Source of the DNA: Aquificaceae bacterium
GTDB taxonomy: Bacteria; Aquificota; Aquificia; Aquificales; Aquificaceae
Reading direction: 5' to 3'
Assembly (NCBI GenBank): GCA_015490115.1
Contig: WFYM01000214.1
Span: 1 to 13,895 of the forward strand
DNA length: 13,895 nucleotides
Below are positions 5,981 to 12,585 of the stretch, piece after piece (within the stretch, counting starts at the first letter, position 1; each line of letters opens with the position of its first letter). Position numbers and translations under genes: made by a program. The notes beneath the pieces were generated by a model. It worked only from the letters and a program-made list of their open reading frames with translations, had not been told where the DNA came from and searched no databases.

Positions 5981-7062
5981 CCCGCCTCGACGAGCTTCAG
6001 CCTCTCCTCAAGGTCCTTGGCTCTTAAAGCTTCTATTATCTCATCGAGCTTCCCTTCGAGAACGTCTTGTAGCTTGTAGAGGGTCAGGTTTATCCTGTGG
6101 TCGGTTACCCTGTTCTGGGGGAAATTGTAGGTCCTTATCTTCTCGCTCCTCTCACCCGTTCCCACCTGCTCCTTCCTCTCCTTCGCTATCTCCTCCCTCC
6201 TCTTCCTCTCGTAGTAGTCCTTTAGTTTCGCATAGAGTATCTTCAGAGCCTTCTGTTTATTTTGGAACTGGGACCTTTCGTCTTGACATGTGACAACTAT
6301 GCCCGTCGGTATGTGGGTTATCCTGACAGCGGTCTCTGTGGTGTTCACATACTGTCCGCCTGCCCCCGAAGCCCTGAAGGTCTCTATCTTTAGGTCCTGA
6401 GGGTTTATCTCGACGTCAGCCTCGTCGGCTTCCGGGAGAACAGCTACGGTCGCAGTTGAAGTGTGTATCCTCCCGCTCGACTCGGTCACAGGTATCCTCT
6501 GGACCCTGTGGACACCGCTCTCGTATTTCAGCCTCGAGTAAGCCCCCTCACCTTCTATGAGGGCTATAACCTCCTTGTAGCCTCCGAGACCTGTCCTGTT
6601 TGCGCTGAGGACCGTCACCCTCCAACCCTTTTCCTCCGCATACTTTTGGTACATCCTGAAAAGATCCGCCGCAAAGAGGGCGGCTTCCTCCCCTCCCGCT
6701 CCCGCCCTTATCTCGAGGATGACGTTCTTGGAGTCGTTCGGATCCTTAGGGACGAGGAGCATCTTGAGCTTCCTCTCGAGCTTCCCGATCTTCCCCTTTA
6801 GCCTCTCCACCTCCTCCTGAGCAAGCTCCCTTATATCCCTGTCTTGGCTCCTCAAAAGCTCCTTCGCCTCCTTGATCTCCTCTTGGGCTTTCTTGTATTC
6901 GAGGTAGGTCTCGTATATCTCGGTAAGGTCCTTGTGTTCCTTGCTGAGTTCTTTGAACTTTTCCCTGTCTTTCAGGACCTCGGGTTTTGAAAGCTCCTCC
7001 TCTAACTTTTTGTATCTTTCGCTCAGCTTCTCCAGCTTCTCGATTATACGCTGGCTTAACAT
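5977..7062 (-). CDS. prfA: Peptide chain release factor 1
   Basis: RF1 reads UAA and UAG stop codons on the ribosome and triggers peptide release. From the ATG at 7062-7060 the protein is 361 residues, the normal RF1 length. The stop-codon recognition tripeptide is PVT (191-193), the RF1 rather than RF2 form. The catalytic GGQ loop is at 235-237. The residue after GGQ is Tyr, where RF1 proteins commonly have His. A coiled N-terminal domain rich in Lys and Glu spans about 1-105. The open frame continues upstream for 27 codons, but that extension lies within rpmE and has no family homology, so it is rejected. The start codon overlaps the rpmE stop (TAATG), implying coupling. The stop TAG at 5979-5977 overlaps the minE stop. 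Confidence 0.97.
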   Translation of the reverse strand: MLSQRIIEKLEKLSERYKKLEEELSKPEVLKDREKFKELSKEHKDLTEIYETYLEYKKAQEEIKEAKELLRSQDRDIRELAQEEVERLKGKIGKLERKLKMLLVPKDPNDSKNVILEIRAGAGGEEAALFAADLFRMYQKYAEEKGWRVTVLSANRTGLGGYKEVIALIEGEGAYSRLKYESGVHRVQRIPVTESSGRIHTSTATVAVLPEADEADVEINPQDLKIETFRASGAGGQYVNTTETAVRITHIPTGIVVTCQDERSQFQNKQKALKILYAKLKDYYERKRREEIAKERKEQVGTGERSEKIRTYNFPQNRVTDHRINLTLYKLQDVLEGKLDEIIEALRAKDLEERLKLVEAG

Positions 7063-7259
7063 TAACCTTCCTTCTTGGTCCCGGAGGTAAGTTCGAGGAA
7101 GGCTGGCTTTATCCTTAGCTTGCCAGCGTAGAAGGGATGACACTTGTTGCAGACCTCTATATGGACCGTCCCTCCCTTTGTGGAGAGGAGGGTGAAGGTG
7201 TTACCGCAACCGCACACGAAGGTGGTCGGTTTGAGTTCCGGGTGTATTCCCTTCTTCAT
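7062..7259 (-). CDS. rpmE: 50S ribosomal protein L31 (zinc-binding type)
   Basis: The 65-residue protein begins MKKGIHPEL, the L31 N-terminus, and contains FVCGCGNTF and the CNKCHPFYAG core typical of large-subunit protein L31. C16, C18, C37 and C40 form the zinc site, so this is the C+ (RpmE) form rather than the zinc-independent YkgM form. The ATG at 7259 has a strong ribosome-binding site (GGAGGAG on the minus strand). It lies 27 bases after rho and overlaps prfA by one base. The rho-rpmE(-prfA) order is conserved in many bacteria. A -10 box in the rho tail can supply a separate promoter for high expression. Confidence 0.97.
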   Translation of the reverse strand: MKKGIHPELKPTTFVCGCGNTFTLLSTKGGTVHIEVCNKCHPFYAGKLRIKPAFLELTSGTKKEG

Positions 7260-7280
7260 GGTTCTCCTCCGGAAACCGAT

Positions 7281-7310
7281 ATTATACTACGCGTTCATCG
7301 CTTTGAGGAA
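7281..7310 (-). promoter_or_regulatory. Probable promoter for rpmE-prfA
   Basis: On the minus strand a perfect TATAAT (7286-7281) lies just past the rho stop codon. A weak -35-like TTCCTC sits 18 bases upstream (7310-7305), inside the end of rho. The expected transcription start is near 7275-7274, leaving a leader of roughly 15 bases that holds the GGAGGAG ribosome-binding site of rpmE. The -10 match is strong; the -35 is poor. Confidence 0.5.
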
Positions 7311-8573
7311 CTCCTTGTTTGTCTTGAAGCGCTTTAGCTTGTCGAGGAGAAACTCCATGGCTTCCACGGGGTCCATAGTCGAGAGGAACTTCCTGAGGAC
7401 CCACATCCTCTGAAGCTCCCAGTCCTCGACGAGAAGCTCCTCCCTCCTCGTCCCCGACTTCTCTATGTTTATAGCCGGGAAGACCCTCCTCTCCATGAGC
7501 CTCCTGTCGAGGTGTATCTCCATGTTTCCCGTTCCCTTGAACTCCTCGTATATGACGTCGTCCATCCTAGATCCCGTCTCTATCAGGGCTGTAGCTATTA
7601 TAGTTAGAGACCCGCCCTCCTCTATGTTCCTCGCAGCTCCGAAGAACTTCTTCGGTCTCTGGAGGGCGGTCGCTTCTATACCTCCCGAGAGGACCCTTCC
7701 CGTCGGGGGTGTTACCGCGTTAGAAGCCCTCGCGAACCTCGTCATGGAGTCAAGTAGTATGACCACGTCCTGCTTGAGTTCTACGAGCCTCTTCGCTTTC
7801 TCTATTACAAGCTCAGCGACCTGCATGTGCCTCTCGGGTGGCTCATCGAAGGTGGAGGCTATTACCTCAGCTCCGTCCCCGACTATCCTCCTCATCTCGG
7901 TGATCTCTTCGGGTCTTTCGTCTATGAGGAGTATGATCAGGTGGACCTCAGGGTGGTTCTCTATCAGCGCCCTCGATATCTTCTGTAGGAGGACCGTCTT
8001 TCCAGCCTTCGGCGGTGCTACTATCATACCCCTCTGACCTTTTCCTATGGGTGCTATCAGGCTGACCACCCTAGTTGAAAGCTCGTTGGGATCGAACTCG
8101 AGGTTGAACCTCTCCGTTGGGTGGAAGGGGGTGAGCTTGTCGAAGGTGGGTCTGTTCCTCAGCTTTTCGGGATCCGCCGGGAGACCGTTTACCGCCTCCA
8201 TCTTTATGAGGGCTTTGTACTTTTCCCCTTCTTTGGGGAGCCTCGCAAACCCGACGATAGTGTCTCCGGTCCTCAGCCCGAACTTCTTGATCTGGGAGGG
8301 GGCAACGTATACATCGTCCCAGCTCGGCATGTAGTTGTTCTGGGCGCTCCTCATGAAGCCGTAGCCTTCCGGGAGTATCTCGAGGACACCCTTTACGAAC
8401 ACGAGTCCCCCGTCCTTCGCCTGCGCCCCCAATATCCTCTCGATCAGCTCCTCTTTCTTGAGACCCGTAGTTCTCGTTAGTCCAAGCTCCTTTCCGAGCT
8501 TTTGGAGTTCTTGGAGGGTCATCTTCTTCAGCTCTTCGAGGGTGTAAATCTTCTTCTCCTGCAGCTCCTGCAT
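7287..8573 (-). CDS. rho: Transcription termination factor Rho
   Basis: Rho is a hexameric RNA-dependent ATPase helicase that ends transcription at Rho-dependent sites and behind untranslated RNA. The 428-residue protein is full length. It has an N-terminal helical bundle (about 10-48) and a cold-shock-like RNA-binding domain with an EGYGFMR RNP1-type motif (69-75). The ATPase core has Walker A APPKAGKT (186-193), the IDERPEE stretch (218-223), Walker B VVILLD (270-275), the Q-loop region LSGGIEATAL (295-304) and the R-loop region EEGGSL. The start ATG at 8573 follows a GAGGTGAGG ribosome-binding site. It lies 12 bases after mnmE and 27 before rpmE, in the same operon. Few hairpin terminators are visible in this window, consistent with reliance on Rho. 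Confidence 0.98.
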   Translation of the reverse strand: MQELQEKKIYTLEELKKMTLQELQKLGKELGLTRTTGLKKEELIERILGAQAKDGGLVFVKGVLEILPEGYGFMRSAQNNYMPSWDDVYVAPSQIKKFGLRTGDTIVGFARLPKEGEKYKALIKMEAVNGLPADPEKLRNRPTFDKLTPFHPTERFNLEFDPNELSTRVVSLIAPIGKGQRGMIVAPPKAGKTVLLQKISRALIENHPEVHLIILLIDERPEEITEMRRIVGDGAEVIASTFDEPPERHMQVAELVIEKAKRLVELKQDVVILLDSMTRFARASNAVTPPTGRVLSGGIEATALQRPKKFFGAARNIEEGGSLTIIATALIETGSRMDDVIYEEFKGTGNMEIHLDRRLMERRVFPAINIEKSGTRREELLVEDWELQRMWVLRKFLSTMDPVEAMEFLLDKLKRFKTNKEFLKAMNA

Positions 8574-8585
8574 GGTATCCTCACC

Positions 8586-9932
8586 TCACTTCCCTATACA
8601 GAATCTCGAGAATATGCTACTTAAGATATCTTCCGTTGTTATCTCGCCCACGATCTCACCGAGGTAGTCGGAAGCCTCCCTTATGTCCAACATGGCTATC
8701 TCTGGGCTTACCTCTTCCCTCCTGTATCTCTCGAGAAACCTCTCGAGAACTCCCTTCGCCTTCTTGAGAAGCTCCTCATGTCTTACGGACACGTAAACGT
8801 TAATTCCATCCTCTACGAGGACTCCCGCTCTCTTTAGGATCTCCTCTTCGAGGTTCCTGATCCCCTCGCCTTTTAAGGCACTCACTTTTATTATAGAGTG
8901 ACCTTCGAAAATTTCAAGGGGGATAACGGTCCCGAGGTCCGTCTTGTTCACCACAACTATTAGGTTTTTGCCCCTCACCTGCTCGTATATCCTCTTGTCC
9001 TCTTCGGTTAATGGTTTAGAGCCGTCAAGGACGAAAAGGATGACATCCGCTTCTTCTATTTTCTTTAGGGTCCTCTCTATACCTATCCTCTCGACGGGGT
9101 CCTTCGCCTCCCTTATTCCCGCTGTGTCAACGAGGACGAGGGGTATGCCCCTTAAGTTCACCGTCTCCTCTATGTAGTCCCTCGTGGTTCCCTCTATGTC
9201 GGTGACTATCGCCCTGTCTTCTCTGAGGAGAGCGTTAAAGAGTGAGGACTTACCCACGTTCGGCTTTCCCACTATTGCGAGCTTCACCCCCTCCCTTATG
9301 AACTTCCCAGTCTTTGCGGTCCTCAGCAACTTGTCGATCCCGGATATCACCTCCTCCACCATGCTGACCACCTGCTCCTTCGTGAGGGTAGGTATGTCCT
9401 CCTCGGAGAACTCTATATCCGCTTCTATGTAAGCCAAGAGCTGCAGGAGGCTCTCCCTCAGGGGCTTTATGTGCTTGCTCAGCTCACCCTTCAGTTGTCT
9501 GAGGGCTACCCTCCTCGCCAGATCCGTCTTTGCGGATATCAGCTCGGCTACAGCTTCAGCTTGAGTTAGATCCATCTTTCCGTTCAGGAAGGCTCTCTTT
9601 GTGAACTCGCCGGGTTCAGCGAGCCTGCAACCTCCGGAGATGAACACCTCGACAGCCCTCTTGAGGATCAGGGGGTTCCCGTGGAGGGATATCTCGACCA
9701 TGTCCTCACCCGTGTAGCTCTTGGGAGCCTTGTAGTAAATTAAGAGCCCCTCGTCGAGGGGTTCCCCCTTCTCGTCGAGGAGGGTCCCGTAGTGGGCGTA
9801 TCTTGGCTTTATCTCAGCCTTGGTCTTGAAGAACCTCCTCGCTATTTCGAGGACCCCCTTTCCGCTTAGCCTAACTATGCCTACCGCGCTCTCACCGAAG
9901 GGGGTGGCGACGGCGACTATGGGGTCTCTCAT
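8586..9932 (-). CDS. mnmE: tRNA modification GTPase MnmE (TrmE)
   Basis: With MnmG, MnmE adds an aminomethyl-type group to U34 of certain tRNAs, including those reading two-codon sets ending in A or G; tRNA-Leu(UAA) is a known substrate type. The 448-residue protein has an N-terminal formyl-tetrahydrofolate-binding domain (1-about 120) and a helical domain. The inserted G domain has G1 GKPNVGKSS (222-230), G2 GTTRD (248-252), G3 DTAG (269-272) and G4 NKTD (329-332). The C-terminal CIGK (445-448) carries the essential Cys. The ATG at 9932 is preceded by AAGGT and by an AT-rich region shared with the divergent tRNA-Leu gene. It is the first gene of mnmE-rho-rpmE-prfA. Confidence 0.97.
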   Translation of the reverse strand: MRDPIVAVATPFGESAVGIVRLSGKGVLEIARRFFKTKAEIKPRYAHYGTLLDEKGEPLDEGLLIYYKAPKSYTGEDMVEISLHGNPLILKRAVEVFISGGCRLAEPGEFTKRAFLNGKMDLTQAEAVAELISAKTDLARRVALRQLKGELSKHIKPLRESLLQLLAYIEADIEFSEEDIPTLTKEQVVSMVEEVISGIDKLLRTAKTGKFIREGVKLAIVGKPNVGKSSLFNALLREDRAIVTDIEGTTRDYIEETVNLRGIPLVLVDTAGIREAKDPVERIGIERTLKKIEEADVILFVLDGSKPLTEEDKRIYEQVRGKNLIVVVNKTDLGTVIPLEIFEGHSIIKVSALKGEGIRNLEEEILKRAGVLVEDGINVYVSVRHEELLKKAKGVLERFLERYRREEVSPEIAMLDIREASDYLGEIVGEITTEDILSSIFSRFCIGK

Positions 9933-9957
9933 GAATAACCTTAAAATATATTACTAC
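9933..9957. promoter_or_regulatory. AT-rich divergent promoter region between mnmE and tRNA-Leu
   Basis: These 25 bases separate the mnmE start (minus) from the first base of tRNA-Leu (plus). They hold TAAAAT (9942-9947) and TATATT (9947-9952) on the plus strand, and TATATT or TAATAT on the minus strand. Both genes must be served from here or from inside the neighbouring gene. No clear -35 is seen in either direction. The 5' leader of the tRNA would be only a few bases. Confidence 0.45.
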
Positions 9958-10042
9958 GGGGGCATGGCGGAACTGGCAGACGCAGGGGACTTAAAATCCC
10001 CGGGCCCCAAGGGCCGTCCGGGTTCGAGTCCCGGTGCCCCCA
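9958..10042 (+). tRNA. tRNA-Leu (anticodon UAA)
   Basis: An 85-base class II tRNA folds fully. The acceptor stem is GGGGGCA (9958-9964) paired with TGCCCCC (10035-10041). The D stem is GCG/CGC, and its loop contains GG. The anticodon stem is GGGGA/TCCCC with loop CTTAAAA, giving anticodon TAA. A long variable arm has a GCCC/GGGC stem, and the T arm is CCGGG/CCCGG with TTCGAGT loop. The discriminator base is A (10042), as expected for Leu. The 3' CCA is not encoded and must be added enzymatically. Position 26 is A and position 27 is G. trm1 starts 10 bases downstream. Confidence 0.96.
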
Positions 10043-10052
10043 AAGGAAAAAG

Positions 10053-11192
10053 ATGAAAACTATCCAAGAGGGGAAGGCTAAGATACTGATCCCCGACCTT
10101 CCTGAGGTCGTCTCTTCCGACATGCCCGTCTTCTACAACCCCAAGATGAGGGTAAACAGGGATCTCGCCGTCCTCGGTCTCGAATACCTCTCGAGGAAGC
10201 TCGGAAGGGAGCTTATGGTGGCGGATCCCCTCTCGGCGAGCGGTATTAGGGGTATCAGGTTTCTCTTAGAGACAACGGGAGAGGTTAAGGTCTTCGCAAA
10301 CGACATAAACGATAAGGCTTTCGAGATAATGAAGGAGAACTTCAAGTTAAACGGCATACCCGAGGACAGGTACGAGATCCACAAAGAGGACGCCAACTTC
10401 TTCCTCAGGAAGTCGTGGGGTTTCGGCTTCGACTACGTAGATCTGGACCCCTTCGGTTCCCCCGTTCCCTTCATAGAGTCGGTAGCCCTCAGCATGAAGA
10501 GGGGAGGGATCCTGAGCCTCACAGCTACCGACACAGCTCCCCTTTCCGGAACTTACCCGGATACTTGCAGAAGGAGATACGGGGCGAGACCCTTGAGGAA
10601 CGAGTTCAAGCACGAGGTGGGTCTCAGGATACTTATAAAGAAGGTGATCGAGCTGTCCGCCCAGCACGACATAGCCATGATACCTATATTCGCCTACTCG
10701 CACCTCCATTACTTCAAGCTCTTCTTCGTAAAGGACAGGGGGGCTGAGGTGACGAACGGTTTGCTCGACCAGTTCGGCTACCTCCTCTACTGCTTCAACT
10801 GTATGAACAGGGAACCCGTAAGGGATCCTTTCAAACTTAAGGAGAGGTGTCCTCACTGCGGTTTCAAGTTCTCCCTCGGGGGACCGATGTGGCTCGGGAA
10901 GCTTTGGGAGGAGGAGTTCGTGGAGTTCCTTTTCAGGGAGGCTCAGGAGAGGGAGGAGGTGTCAAAGGAGACAAAGAGGATACTGAAGCTAATAAAGGAA
11001 GAGAGCGGTGTCCAGACGGTGGGCTTTTACGTCGTTTCCAAGCTATGCAAGAAGCTCGGCATACCCCAGCAACCCGACATAAAGACAGCGAAGAAGGTCT
11101 TCGAAGGTGCGAGGACCCACTTCGAGGGGGACGGTATAAGGACGGAACTTCCCCACGCCGAGGTCTTGAGGAGGGCTGAGAGCTTAAAATAA
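10053..11192 (+). CDS. trm1: tRNA (guanine26-N2)-dimethyltransferase Trm1
   Basis: Trm1 transfers one or two methyl groups from S-adenosylmethionine to the N2 of G26 in tRNA; the Aquifex aeolicus enzyme is known to act also on G27. The 379-residue protein shows the family hallmarks. FYNPKMRVNRD is at 27-37 and the SAM-binding ADPLSASGIRGIR at about 57-69. The DLDPFGSP motif (130-137) includes the catalytic-type Asp132. A C-terminal zinc site has C247, C250, C266 and C269. The family is widespread in archaea and eukaryotes and rare in bacteria, so ancient transfer is likely. The ATG at 10053 has AAAGGAAAA upstream, only 10 bases after the tRNA-Leu gene, so the two are probably co-transcribed. 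GC and codon use match the main window, so the gene is not a recent arrival. Confidence 0.95.
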   Translation: MKTIQEGKAKILIPDLPEVVSSDMPVFYNPKMRVNRDLAVLGLEYLSRKLGRELMVADPLSASGIRGIRFLLETTGEVKVFANDINDKAFEIMKENFKLNGIPEDRYEIHKEDANFFLRKSWGFGFDYVDLDPFGSPVPFIESVALSMKRGGILSLTATDTAPLSGTYPDTCRRRYGARPLRNEFKHEVGLRILIKKVIELSAQHDIAMIPIFAYSHLHYFKLFFVKDRGAEVTNGLLDQFGYLLYCFNCMNREPVRDPFKLKERCPHCGFKFSLGGPMWLGKLWEEEFVEFLFREAQEREEVSKETKRILKLIKEESGVQTVGFYVVSKLCKKLGIPQQPDIKTAKKVFEGARTHFEGDGIRTELPHAEVLRRAESLK

Positions 11193-11214
11193 TTTTTTAG
11201 GTATTATTTTTCCT
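11193..11214 (+). promoter_or_regulatory. AT-rich leader with possible -10 box for the TatD-radical SAM gene
   Basis: This 22-base gap is almost entirely A and T. TATTAT at 11202-11207 would place transcription initiation at about 11214-11215, that is, at the start codon. No properly spaced ribosome-binding site is present; AGGT at 11199-11202 is too distant to be convincing. There is no clear -35. A T run at 11193-11198 lacks a stable hairpin, so I do not call a terminator. Confidence 0.35.
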
Positions 11215-12579
11215 ATGGTAGACACTCATTGTCACCTTGACCTCTTAAGGAAGGAGGACTTTGAAGAAACTTTGAAAGACTCCAGTTTAGAGTATCTTCT
11301 CACCGTCGGCTATGATAAGAAAACCATAAAAAATGCTCTTAAGATTTCAGAAAAGCATTCTCATGTCTTCTGTGCTATAGGTTTTCATCCCCATGAAGCT
11401 GACAAGGTAAAGCCGGAAGATGTTGAGTGGTTAAAAAAGTTGGCTGAGGAAAATCCTAAAGTAAGGGCAATAGGAGAAATAGGTCTCGATTTTTACAAGA
11501 ACTACTCGGATAGAAAAAAACAGGAGGAAGTCTTCAGGTGGCAGATAAACGTAGCAAGGGAAATCGGACTTCCCCTTGTGATACATATGAGAAATGCTGA
11601 AGAGGAAACCTTAAGGATATTGAAAGAGGAAAAGGCTTACGAAGTAGGAGGTATAATGCACTGCTTTACAGGGTCTTACGAAACCATGAAAAAAGCTGTC
11701 GACCTTGGCTTTTATATATCCTACTCAGGGATAATAACTTATAAGAACGCGGAGAGTGTCCGCGAAGTAGCCAGGAAGACTCCAACGACGAGACTTCTCT
11801 TAGAGACAGACTCACCCTTTCTGGCTCCTCAACCTGTTCGCGGAAAACCCAACAAGCCTCCTTATATATGGCATACAGCCAGGGTTCTTGCCCAGTTAAT
11901 TCCAAACACCTCCTTAGAGGATGTTGACCGCATGACTTCTGAGAACGCAAAGCTCATCTTAAACCTTGAAAACAACGGAAAGAAAGAAACAATAACTTAT
12001 GTGATCAACAACAGACTGTATATAAATCTTACGAACAAATGCAATCTTCACTGCGTTTTCTGTCAAAGGGAGAGGGAGAAGAATTACATGGTCAAAGGTT
12101 ACTGGGTCTGGGTATCGAGGGACCCTTCCGTTGAGGAAGTAATAAGGGAGATAGGTGACCCAACCCGGTATGAAGAAGTCGTCTTTTGCGGATACGGTGA
12201 GCCAACTCTCAGATTCTCAGCCCTAAAAGAAATAGCTAAATATGTGAAGTCAAGAGGAGGAAAGATCAGGGTTGATACGAACGGTCTCATGTTCACGTTT
12301 CTTCCAAAGGAGAAGCTGAAGGAACTTAAAGGTCTTGTGGATGTGTGGTCCGTCTCTTTAAACGCTCCTGACAGGGAGACATATGAAAAAGTCTGCAAAC
12401 CCGCTCAGCCCGATGCTTTTGATAAGGTTTTGGAGTTCATAAAGGAAGCTTTAAAAGAGGGTTTTGATGTTGTGGTTTCCGCCGTTGATTATCCCGGAGT
12501 TGATATGAAAAAAACGGAAGAGCTTGTGAAAAAACTTGGTGCAAAGTGGAAATACAGGCGTTTTGAAGTTGTGGGTTAG
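11215..12579 (+). CDS. Fused TatD-family metal-dependent hydrolase / TatD-associated radical SAM protein
   Basis: This single 454-residue frame holds two complete enzymes. Residues 1-about 255 are a TatD-type amidohydrolase-fold nuclease with metal ligands H5, H7 (HCH), E88 (GEIGLDFY), H124 (VIHMRN), H149 (MHCFTG) and D199 (ETDSPF). Relatives have DNase activity and roles in DNA repair or quality control. After a short linker (about 251-268), residues 269-454 form a small radical SAM domain. Its 4Fe-4S/SAM cysteines are C276, C280 and C283 (CxxxCxxC), followed by CGYGEPTLR (325-333) and VDTNG. It matches the described TatD-linked radical SAM family, whose reaction is unknown. No SPASM or other auxiliary cluster domain follows. 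Sampled blocks are about 40 % GC, against about 55 % in neighbours, with more AAA and GAA codons, suggesting transfer or allele exchange. The start ATG at 11215 lacks a ribosome-binding site. Confidence 0.92.
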   Translation: MVDTHCHLDLLRKEDFEETLKDSSLEYLLTVGYDKKTIKNALKISEKHSHVFCAIGFHPHEADKVKPEDVEWLKKLAEENPKVRAIGEIGLDFYKNYSDRKKQEEVFRWQINVAREIGLPLVIHMRNAEEETLRILKEEKAYEVGGIMHCFTGSYETMKKAVDLGFYISYSGIITYKNAESVREVARKTPTTRLLLETDSPFLAPQPVRGKPNKPPYIWHTARVLAQLIPNTSLEDVDRMTSENAKLILNLENNGKKETITYVINNRLYINLTNKCNLHCVFCQREREKNYMVKGYWVWVSRDPSVEEVIREIGDPTRYEEVVFCGYGEPTLRFSALKEIAKYVKSRGGKIRVDTNGLMFTFLPKEKLKELKGLVDVWSVSLNAPDRETYEKVCKPAQPDAFDKVLEFIKEALKEGFDVVVSAVDYPGVDMKKTEELVKKLGAKWKYRRFEVVG

Positions 12580-12585
12580 CATAGC

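Noticed and set aside
7063..7143. 27-codon N-terminal extension of prfA
   Set aside because: It lies wholly inside rpmE in another frame. RF1 family length and the TAATG overlap support the ATG at 7062.
11181..11205. Possible intrinsic terminator after trm1 (T run)
   Set aside because: The only inverted repeat is a short AT-only AAAAT/ATTTT. It cannot form a stable hairpin, least of all in a thermophile.
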